From Mycobacteriales bacterium (lineage in GTDB: Bacteria; Actinomycetota; Actinomycetes; JAFAQI01): DNA of 35,320 bases. The notes below the pieces were generated by a model. The model searched no databases, was not told the origin of the DNA, and was given only the letters and a program-made list of their open reading frames with translations. Positions 29,421-35,320 of this stretch are shown here, one piece after another (the first letter of the stretch is position 1; every line of letters starts with the position of its first letter). The stretch covers positions 1 to 35,320 of the forward strand of contig DASZRO010000008.1 of NCBI GenBank assembly GCA_035550055.1. The letters run 5' to 3'. The translations under genes and the position numbers were made by a program.

Positions 29421-31145
29421 GTGGCTCACGACCTTGTGATTGTCGGCGGCACCGTCGTCGATGGGACCGGCGCCGACGCGCGGTTTGCCGACATCGTCGT
29501 CGACGAAGGGCGGATCACCGCGGTCGTCGAGCCGGGTTCGGTCGTTGACGCAGCCGAACAGATCGATGCCACCGGCCTGTTGGTCACGCCTGGGTTCGTG
29601 GACATTCACACCCACTTCGACGGCCAGGCAACGTGGGACGACGAGTTGACCCCGACCTCTTGGCACGGCGTCACGACCATCGTGATGGGCAACTGCGGCG
29701 TGGGGTTCGCACCGGTCGAGGACGGCAAGCAGGACTGGCTGATCGGCCTGATGGAGGGCGTCGAGGACATCCCTGGAACCGCGCTGGCCGAAGGCATCGA
29801 CTGGCAATGGGAGACCTTCCCGGAGTACCTCGACGTGCTGGCGAGACGGCGGTGGACCGTCGACGTCGGTGCGCAGATCGCGCATGGTCCAGTGCGCGCG
29901 TACGTCATGGGAGAGCGCGGCGCCCGCAACGAGCCCGCGTCACCGGAAGAGATCGAGCAGATGAAGGCGATCGTCAAGGAAGCGGTCGACGCCGGAGCGC
30001 TCGGCTTCACGATGTCGCGCACGATCGGACACATCGCGATCGACGGCGAACCCGTGCCAGGCACGTTCGCCGCGGAGGACGAGATCTTCGGGATCTGCGG
30101 CGCCCTCGGAGATCTCGGCAAGGGCATCGTCGAGCTCGCACCTACCGGATCGGCCGGCGAGGACATCGTCAACCCCGCCAAGGAAGTCGACTGGATGCGC
30201 CGGCTGTCGGCGGAGATCGGCCGGCCGGTGACCTTCGCACTCCTGCAGGTCGATGCCGCGCCGGACCTCTGGCGCGAGCTGATGGAAACCTCTCGCAAGG
30301 CCGTCGAGGAGGGCGCGGACCTGTGGGCTCAGGTCGCGGGCCGACCGACCGGCCTGCTCTCGGGTTTCCGTACGAGGTACTCGTTCTTCGACAACATCCC
30401 GGCGTGCGCCGCGGTCAAGCTGAAGCAACTTCCGTGGGATGAGCTCAAGGAAGTGGTGAGCGACTCCGAGTTCCGCGCCCGCATCGTCGGCAGCGAGCTG
30501 GACGAACCGACCGCGAGGCAGATCGCGCGAGCAAGCGCGCAGACCTTCGTCCTCGGCGATCCGCCCGACTACGAGCCCGGCCACGAGAAGTCGCTGGCTG
30601 CCATCGCGGACGCGACGGGACGCTCCCCGCTGGAGGTCGCGTACGACGCGATGCTGGACAACGACTGCGAAGGTCTGCTGTACGTGCCGATCCTGGGCTA
30701 CAGCAACGGCAACCTCGACCACGTTCGCGAGATGCTCACGCACCCGCGTTCGGCGGTCGGTCTCGCCGACGGCGGCGCGCACTGCAGCGTGATCTGTGAC
30801 GCGTCGATGCCGACGTACATGCTCACGCATTGGACCCGGGATCGTGACCGGGGCGAACGGCTGCCACTGGAGTTCGTGATCCGCAAGCAAACCCACGACA
30901 CCGCGCGGCTCTACGGCATGACCGACCGCGGCACGATCGAGCCCGGCATGCTGGCGGATCTCAACCTGATCGACTACGACCGGTTGCGCGTACTGCCGCC
31001 GGTCGTCGTCGATGACCTGCCCGCAGGCGGCACCCGGGTCGTGCAAGGTGCTGAGGGATACGTCGCCACCATCAAGCGCGGTGTCGTGACTTACCGCGAC
31101 GGCGAGCCGACCGGAGCCCGTCCCGGCGTACTCGTCCGCAGCTAG
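29421..31145 (+). CDS. N-acyl-D-amino-acid deacylase-like amidohydrolase
   Basis: A 574-residue metal-dependent hydrolase of the D-aminoacylase/dihydroorotase-type amidohydrolase group. The N-terminal beta-sandwich part is followed by VDIHTHFDGQATWDD with His63 and His65, and by NCGVGFAP with Cys92, the cysteine that binds zinc in D-aminoacylases. Later come AVGLADGGAHCSV with the conserved Asp, and a C-terminal IEPGMLADLNLIDYD that returns to the sandwich domain. It is longer than typical D-aminoacylases (about 480-530). The start is a GTG at 29421, with GAAAGGA (29407-29413) upstream. It is followed by a TetR gene with its own promoter, so it may be a target of that regulator or an independent unit. 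The real substrate could be another cyclic or N-acylated compound. Confidence 0.88.
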   Translation: MAHDLVIVGGTVVDGTGADARFADIVVDEGRITAVVEPGSVVDAAEQIDATGLLVTPGFVDIHTHFDGQATWDDELTPTSWHGVTTIVMGNCGVGFAPVEDGKQDWLIGLMEGVEDIPGTALAEGIDWQWETFPEYLDVLARRRWTVDVGAQIAHGPVRAYVMGERGARNEPASPEEIEQMKAIVKEAVDAGALGFTMSRTIGHIAIDGEPVPGTFAAEDEIFGICGALGDLGKGIVELAPTGSAGEDIVNPAKEVDWMRRLSAEIGRPVTFALLQVDAAPDLWRELMETSRKAVEEGADLWAQVAGRPTGLLSGFRTRYSFFDNIPACAAVKLKQLPWDELKEVVSDSEFRARIVGSELDEPTARQIARASAQTFVLGDPPDYEPGHEKSLAAIADATGRSPLEVAYDAMLDNDCEGLLYVPILGYSNGNLDHVREMLTHPRSAVGLADGGAHCSVICDASMPTYMLTHWTRDRDRGERLPLEFVIRKQTHDTARLYGMTDRGTIEPGMLADLNLIDYDRLRVLPPVVVDDLPAGGTRVVQGAEGYVATIKRGVVTYRDGEPTGARPGVLVRS

Positions 31146-31174
31146 GCCCGTGCCCCCGGGCCGAACAGATAACG

Positions 31175-31203
31175 TTGACACTCAGATAGTAGTGTTATTT
31201 GAT
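31175..31203 (+). promoter_or_regulatory. promoter of the TetR gene, probably leaderless
   Basis: TTGACA (31175-31180) is a perfect -35 hexamer; 17 bases later TTTGAT (31198-31203) can serve as -10. Transcription would begin around 31210, which is the first base of the ATG, so the message would have no leader. The stretch is AT-rich compared with the flanks. A dyad overlaps the -35 and the spacer. Confidence 0.6.
31178..31195. promoter_or_regulatory. probable TetR operator (autoregulation)
   Basis: ACACT-CAGATAGT-AGTGT is an 18-base dyad with perfect 5-bp arms. It overlaps the -35 hexamer and the spacer of the promoter directly before the TetR gene at 31210. This is the usual place for a TetR repressor to control its own synthesis and the ligase gene behind it. 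It is unlike the CCTGAC-N6-GTCAGG dyads elsewhere in the window. Confidence 0.6.
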
Positions 31204-31209
31204 CCAGAC

Positions 31210-31803
31210 ATGCGGCCGAGACTGAGCCGGTCCGAACAGGTCGAGCGAAACCGCAGCGCCCTGCTGGACGCAGCGCGCGAGGTGTTCCTCGAGTCCGGTT
31301 ACGTCGGCGCGACGATCGATGCCATCGCGGAGCGGGCTGGCTTCTCCACGGGGGTCGTGTACTCCCAGTTCGGCGGCAAGCCCGACCTCTTTCTCGCCTT
31401 GATCGAGCGACGCATCGAGGAGCGCGCCGCCGAACACGACCGCGTGACCGAAGGGCTCACGGGAGCCGCCGTCATCCATGCCCTGATCGAGGCGAGCGCC
31501 GCAGACGCGAACACGCATCCGGGCTGGACCGGGGTGCTCATCGAGTTCCGCGCCCTGGCCGCCCGGGACCCGCTGCTCAACAAGCGCTACGCCGAGTTGC
31601 ACCAAAGGACCGTCGAGCAGCTTGCGGCCGCCATGGCTCGCGGCAGCCGGTCGAAGAATGCATCGGACATGGTCGTGGATGCCGAGATATTGCTGGCGTT
31701 CGGAAGCGGCATCACGCTGGAGCGCGCGGCAAGGCCCGGCGCTGTGCCGCCCGGCAGCGACGTGACGGCGCTGTGCCGCGCAGTCGGGGTCTCCACACCA
31801 TGA
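31210..31803 (+). CDS. TetR/AcrR family transcriptional regulator
   Basis: A 197-residue TetR-type repressor. The DNA-binding part includes NRSALLDAAREVFLESGYVGATIDAIAERAG and the recognition helix FSTGVVYSQFGGKPDLF (about 45-61); Tyr-Ser-Gln-Phe replaces the usual YYHF. The C-terminal part is a helical ligand-binding domain. I place the start at the ATG at 31210 because a perfect -35 and a -10 stand at leaderless distance from it; a GTG at 31150 in the same frame would put the promoter inside the gene. The stop overlaps the ATG of the PaaK-like ligase, so the two are coupled and the ligase substrate or its CoA ester is the likely inducer. Confidence 0.9.
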   Translation: MRPRLSRSEQVERNRSALLDAAREVFLESGYVGATIDAIAERAGFSTGVVYSQFGGKPDLFLALIERRIEERAAEHDRVTEGLTGAAVIHALIEASAADANTHPGWTGVLIEFRALAARDPLLNKRYAELHQRTVEQLAAAMARGSRSKNASDMVVDAEILLAFGSGITLERAARPGAVPPGSDVTALCRAVGVSTP

Positions 31804-33164
31804 CTTGGGAGGACTACCGCGACCGGGTCAGCGCGGACGGCGTCGCCGCGCTCCCGCAACATGTGTTGCGGCTTCGAGCGGACGGTCCCGCGGTCGCGGC
31901 GTTGCAAGACGCCGGTCTGCGCCGACTGCTGGAGCGAGCAGAACGGTGCTCGGCTTTTCACCGCGAGCGACTCGCTGGCATCGACCTCGACCAGGTCACG
32001 CCGGACGACCTTTCGGCGCTGCCGGTCATGACGAAGGCCCAGATGATGGACGCGCTCGACGACGTCTTCACCGATGCGCGACTGACCCACGAGCGCGTCG
32101 AGCGCGCTCTCGCCGAAACTCACGACCTCCCGGTGCCGATCGACAACGAGTTCCTCGCGCTCGCGACGGGCGGAAGCTCTGGACGGCGCGCGATCATCGC
32201 CTACGACTGCGCCGGCTTGGTGGGCTACCTGTGCTGCCTCGCTCGACCCATGGCCGCCCGGCTGCAAGAGGTCGTCGGCGACGGGCCGTTGCCGACGCTG
32301 ACCCTCGCCATGGTCGCCTCGGCGTCTGCCAGGCACGCAACCCAGGCGATGTCCCACTTCGCGGCCGGAGCGTTGCCATTCCGGTTCAGCCACATCCCGG
32401 CGACGCTGCCGCTTCCCGAGATCGTCGCGCAGCTCAACGCCTCGCAGCCACCTGCGCTGATGGGCTATGCCTCGATGATCTACCGCCTCGCGGGCGAACA
32501 ACGGGCTGGCCGGTTGCAGATCGCCCCCCTTTCGGTATCGGCGACGAGCGAGACACTTGCGCCCGCGATGCGCGACGCGATCGCCGAGAGCTTCGGTGTC
32601 GCGCCGGTGAACACGTTCGGGTCAACCGAAGGCCTGGTCGGGGCAAGCTTGCCCGGTGGCGATGCGATCGTCTTCAATACCGATCAGTGCATCGTCGAGC
32701 TCGTCGACAACGACTACCACCCGGTGCCATACGGCGAACCGTCGACGCGGATTCTGCTGACGAACCTCTACAACCTCGCCCAGCCCTTGATCCGCTACGA
32801 GATCACGGATCGGTTCCAGCAGGTGCCCGATCCCAACGGCACTGGCCTGCTCAATGCGATCGTGCACGGCCGCGCGGAGGACATCCTGCAGTTCGGCTCG
32901 GTCGGGGTACATCCGCACGCCGTGACGACGGTGTTGGTGGGCGTACCGCAGGTCGTGGACTACCAGGTCCATCAAACGCCTACCGGGCTCCGTCTCGACG
33001 TCGTCGCCGACCCGACCTTGGAGGAGGCGGCGCTGGCGACTGCGCTGGTCGCGTCGTTGGTGCGGGCGGGACTCGACGACCCAACAGTCGAGGTCCGACG
33101 AGTCGACGAGCTCGAACGCAACGAGAAAACCGGCAAGGTCCGCCGCTTCATCGGCCTGCCTTAG
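31800..33164 (+). CDS. PaaK-like phenylacetate-CoA ligase family protein
   Basis: A 454-residue AMP-forming enzyme of the PaaK/CapK group. The ATP loop is LATGGSSGRR (121-130). The adenylate-binding motif VNTFGSTEGLVG is in the centre, LIRYEITDRF is the hinge region, and the final ERNEKTGKVRRF carries the C-terminal Lys446. The family activates aromatic acids such as phenylacetate as CoA esters, though relatives act in coenzyme F390 or surface-polymer synthesis. There are no other phenylacetate catabolic genes in the window, so the substrate is open. The ATG at 31800 overlaps the TetR stop by four bases (ATGA), which marks the true start inside a slightly longer frame. It ends six bases before the long terminator-like hairpin. 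Confidence 0.85.
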   Translation: MTWEDYRDRVSADGVAALPQHVLRLRADGPAVAALQDAGLRRLLERAERCSAFHRERLAGIDLDQVTPDDLSALPVMTKAQMMDALDDVFTDARLTHERVERALAETHDLPVPIDNEFLALATGGSSGRRAIIAYDCAGLVGYLCCLARPMAARLQEVVGDGPLPTLTLAMVASASARHATQAMSHFAAGALPFRFSHIPATLPLPEIVAQLNASQPPALMGYASMIYRLAGEQRAGRLQIAPLSVSATSETLAPAMRDAIAESFGVAPVNTFGSTEGLVGASLPGGDAIVFNTDQCIVELVDNDYHPVPYGEPSTRILLTNLYNLAQPLIRYEITDRFQQVPDPNGTGLLNAIVHGRAEDILQFGSVGVHPHAVTTVLVGVPQVVDYQVHQTPTGLRLDVVADPTLEEAALATALVASLVRAGLDDPTVEVRRVDELERNEKTGKVRRFIGLP

Positions 33165-33170
33165 TGCCAA

Positions 33171-33227
33171 TGATCTTGACGAAAAAGGCGCTATGACCGC
33201 CTCATAGCGCCTTTTTCGTCAAGATCA
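33171..33227. terminator. bidirectional terminator-like hairpin with perfect 26-bp arms
   Basis: A perfect inverted repeat: 26-base arms at 33171-33196 and 33202-33227 with a 5-base loop (CCGCC). The inner part GGCGCTATGA/TCATAGCGCC is flanked by AAAAA on the left and TTTTT on the right, so in either direction a GC stem is followed by a U-run. It sits between the convergent PaaK-like ligase and the DUF35-thiolase gene, as a shared terminator should. The arms continue beyond the T-run (TGATCTTGACG and its complement), which is longer than termination requires. Confidence 0.85.
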
Positions 33228-33232
33228 GCGCG

Positions 33233-34894
33233 TTACGTCGTGAGCAGGAAGGCTCCTCCGGGTACGCCGCCGCCGATGCCGCAGACCGCGACCTGGACGT
33301 CGTCGACCTGACGTTCGCCGGCGTGGCCGCGCAACTGCGTGACCGCCTCGTGCACGAAGCCGAAGCCATGCGTCCGACCGGCCGAGAGCTGGCCGCCGTG
33401 CGGGTTGATCGGCAGCTCTCCGTCGAGCGCGATCCGCTTGCCGCCCGCGACGAAGTCCTTTGCTTCTCCCAGACCGCAGAAGCCAAGGCCTTCCAGCCAG
33501 GCGACGGTGTTGAAGCTGAACCCATCGTAGAGCAGCGCGACGTCGACGTCCTCGCGGCTGACCGAGGCGCGGCTCCAGAGGTGACCGGCCGGTCCCCAGG
33601 CGTTGGGCAAGTGGGTCATCGTGCCCTGGTCCCAGGACTGCCGCTCGGTGATCTGGGTGCCCGCAGCGTCGACGAAGACCGGCGCCTGCCGGAGGTCCTT
33701 AGCGGTCTCCCGTGCCGACACGATGACGGCGACCGATCCGTCGCACGGCACATCGCAGTCGTAGAGCCCGAGCGGCGTCGAGATCATCCGCGCGGACAGG
33801 TAGTCGTCCATCGTCATCGGGTCGCGGTAGATGGCGAGCGGGTTGAGCCCGGCATTGCGCCGGTTGTTCATGGCGATCCAGCCGAGCATCTCGCGGTCGG
33901 CGCCGAACTTCGCGAAGTACTGCGAGGCCTGCATCGCGATCCAGTTGCCGGCGCTCGCCGCGCCGTACGGGATGCGCCACTGGAAGTCACCGCCCACCGC
34001 ACCACCGCGCGGCAGCGGGAGGCCGCCAGTGCGCAACAGCTCGGTGTGCGTCGCCTCCCAGACCGTCCGGAAGCAGAGCACGTGGCGGCACAGGCCGTTG
34101 GCGACGGCGAGCATCGCGTTGACGATCGCGCCGGTCTGCGCCGACTGCTCCAGCCCGCCGTTGTGCCACGTCGGATGGATGCCGAGGGCTTCCTCGAGGA
34201 CGGGTACGCCGCCCTCGCTGATCCCGCCGCCACCCGGCATCCCGCCGGGCCACGTCGCGAGACCGTCGATGTCGTCGAGCGTCAGCCCGGCGTCGGCCAC
34301 GGCTGCCTTCGCGGCCTCGACCGTGAGCGAGATCGGTGGCCGCATCAGCCGGCGACCGACCTGCGACATGCCGATGCCGGTGATCGCGACCTTGTGCTCG
34401 TAGCGGTCGGTCGACACCGGCGGCCGCGTCACGACGACCGGCGGTGGCACCAGATCGGCGACCGGCGCATCCGGTTCGTCGAGCGGTTCGAACAGCGGGA
34501 ACCAGATGCCCTCCTGCTCCAGGAAGCGCACCTTGACCCGCTGGCCGACCCGGATCTCGTCCTCGCCGACGCCGACCAGATTGGTGGTCAGCCGGACGTG
34601 CGGTGCCTCGTCGATGATCACGACCGCGATCACGTACGGCGGGTTGAAGCTCGGCATGAACATCTGGTGGTTCATGGTCACGCCGACGACCGTCGCCTTG
34701 CCACTGACGGGCGTCCAGGTCAGCTTCGACTCATGGCAGCGCGGGCACACGGTCTGCGACGGGTGCAGATAGCCACCGTCGTTGTCGCACTTCGGCAGCC
34801 GCAGCTCGCCGACCTCACCGCCGGTCCAGAAGGGTGAGTTCCAGGGACCGAGCTCCGGCTTCGGCCGATGCGCCTCGAGAACCGTCTCCGTCAT
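33233..34894 (-). CDS. DUF35 OB-fold/zinc-ribbon domain fused to SCPx/Ltp-type thiolase-like domain
   Basis: A 553-residue fusion. Residues 1-150 are a DUF35 (ChsH2-type) domain: a zinc-ribbon remnant with Cys36, Cys50 and Cys53 (the expected fourth Cys is Asp39), then an OB-fold ([22 protein letters not shown]). After a Pro-rich linker (about 145-165), residues 166-553 are a thiolase fold of the non-specific lipid-transfer/SCPx type, with [21 protein letters not shown] (His499) and VCGIGGG (Cys538). The usual nucleophilic Cys is missing; Ser251 (LEQSAQTGA) lies there, so it should not be an ordinary thiolase. In steroid catabolism Ltp2 acts as a retro-aldolase together with the separate DUF35 domain of ChsH2; this gene joins both. 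The ATG at 34894 overlaps the aldehyde dehydrogenase stop. Confidence 0.88.
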   Translation of the reverse strand: MTETVLEAHRPKPELGPWNSPFWTGGEVGELRLPKCDNDGGYLHPSQTVCPRCHESKLTWTPVSGKATVVGVTMNHQMFMPSFNPPYVIAVVIIDEAPHVRLTTNLVGVGEDEIRVGQRVKVRFLEQEGIWFPLFEPLDEPDAPVADLVPPPVVVTRPPVSTDRYEHKVAITGIGMSQVGRRLMRPPISLTVEAAKAAVADAGLTLDDIDGLATWPGGMPGGGGISEGGVPVLEEALGIHPTWHNGGLEQSAQTGAIVNAMLAVANGLCRHVLCFRTVWEATHTELLRTGGLPLPRGGAVGGDFQWRIPYGAASAGNWIAMQASQYFAKFGADREMLGWIAMNNRRNAGLNPLAIYRDPMTMDDYLSARMISTPLGLYDCDVPCDGSVAVIVSARETAKDLRQAPVFVDAAGTQITERQSWDQGTMTHLPNAWGPAGHLWSRASVSREDVDVALLYDGFSFNTVAWLEGLGFCGLGEAKDFVAGGKRIALDGELPINPHGGQLSAGRTHGFGFVHEAVTQLRGHAGERQVDDVQVAVCGIGGGVPGGAFLLTT

Positions 34895-35320
34895 TCGGTT
34901 GCCGGCACCGCGTATGTCTTCGTTTCCAGGTACTGCTCGAAGCCCTCTTCACCGTTCTGCCGGCCGATGCCGCTGTTCTTGTAGCCGCCGAACGGTGAGT
35001 CCGCGCCGTACCAGATGCCGCCGTTGACGGTGACCGTGCCGGTGCGGATCCGCTTCGCGACGTTGAGCGCGCGGCCCTGGTCGGCCGAGGTGACCATTCC
35101 GGACAGGCCGTACTGGCTGTCGTTCGCGATCCGTACGGCGTCGTCGTCGTCCTCGAACGGGATGACGACCAGCACCGGACCGAAGATCTCCTGCTGCGCG
35201 ATCGTCATCGAGTTGTCGACGTCGGCGAACACGGTCGGCTCGACGAACCAACCCTTGGGCAGGTGCGCCGGCTTGCCGCCGCCGATGACGAGGCGGGCGC
35301 CTTCCTTGACGCCGGTCTCG
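34891..35320 (-). CDS. aldehyde dehydrogenase, C-terminal part (5' end outside window)
   Basis: The last 142 or so residues of an NAD(P)-dependent aldehyde dehydrogenase; the frame remains open to the window edge. Visible motifs are [11 protein letters not shown], the cofactor-binding EIFGPVLVV, the loop [11 protein letters not shown], and the oligomerisation end [27 protein letters not shown], all standard for the family. The catalytic Cys and Glu lie in the missing part. Its TGA overlaps the ATG of the DUF35-thiolase fusion, so the two genes form one operon. If the fusion is a retro-aldolase that releases an aldehyde or propionyl-CoA, this enzyme would be a natural next step, but that is inference. 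Confidence 0.93.
   Translation of the reverse strand, partial: ETGVKEGARLVIGGGKPAHLPKGWFVEPTVFADVDNSMTIAQQEIFGPVLVVIPFEDDDDAVRIANDSQYGLSGMVTSADQGRALNVAKRIRTGTVTVNGGIWYGADSPFGGYKNSGIGRQNGEEGFEQYLETKTYAVPATE

Noticed and set aside
33323-34837. Plus-strand open frame of about 500 codons opposite the DUF35-thiolase gene
   Set aside because: The minus-strand protein has clear domain motifs and operon overlap; the plus-strand reading has none.

Overview
The window is high-GC, densely packed DNA, most consistent with an actinomycete (Actinomycetota). The signs are frequent GTG starts, ATGA start/stop overlaps, long spurious antisense frames, a DrrA/DrrB-type ABC pair, many acyl-CoA dehydrogenases, an SCPx/Ltp-type thiolase, and DUF3224, DUF429 and YjbR proteins. 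The genus cannot be fixed from the sequence. I recognised no rRNA, tRNA, CRISPR array, transposase or phage gene. No stretch longer than 300 bases lacks a gene. Both ends cut through genes: a GMC oxidoreductase on the left and an aldehyde dehydrogenase on the right.

Layout: 1-7770 (+) is one tight run: GMC oxidoreductase, two zinc alcohol dehydrogenases, a VOC protein, a TetR regulator, an alpha/beta hydrolase, an MFE-2-like SDR and an acyl-CoA ligase. This looks like oxidation of an alcohol-bearing substrate followed by CoA activation. 7.8-11.0 kb holds two divergent acyl-CoA dehydrogenases and an SDR. 11.0-13.2 kb has four small genes (SRPBCC, membrane PH-like, DUF3224, DUF429). 13.2-16.8 kb has a thiolase and a 2-hydroxyacid dehydrogenase, divergent from an FGGY kinase. 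16.9-20.0 kb has a fused double acyl-CoA dehydrogenase divergent from a crotonase. 20.0-21.6 kb encodes two secreted proteins. 21.6-23.9 kb is an ABC ATPase/permease/MerR operon. 24.0-27.7 kb has an amidohydrolase with a CrtC/AttH-like partner, divergent from a nitroreductase and an SRPBCC protein. 27.8-29.4 kb has a membrane-attached S41 protease and a YjbR protein. 29.4-33.2 kb has a D-aminoacylase-like hydrolase, a TetR regulator and a PaaK-like ligase. 33.2-35.3 kb (-) has a DUF35-thiolase fusion and the aldehyde dehydrogenase.

Together the genes describe catabolism of hydrophobic or branched carboxylic acids as CoA thioesters: two ligases, three acyl-CoA dehydrogenase genes, a hydratase, SDRs, a thiolase and an Ltp-type aldolase. 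Steroid-, terpenoid- or cyclic-acid-like substrates are plausible, but the sequence does not prove one.

The strongest unexplained signal is a perfect dyad, CCTGAC-N6-GTCAGG, found three times (8927-8946, 15423-15440, 19098-19115). Each copy lies in a divergent intergenic gap of the catabolic block, 17-26 bases from one of the flanking start codons. It looks like the operator of an unassigned regulator that ties the acyl-CoA dehydrogenases to the FGGY kinase/2-hydroxyacid dehydrogenase/thiolase group. Other notable items are a perfect 26-bp-arm hairpin between convergent genes (33171-33227), a probable MerR operator (23941-23959), and a leaderless TetR promoter overlapped by its own dyad (31175-31210).
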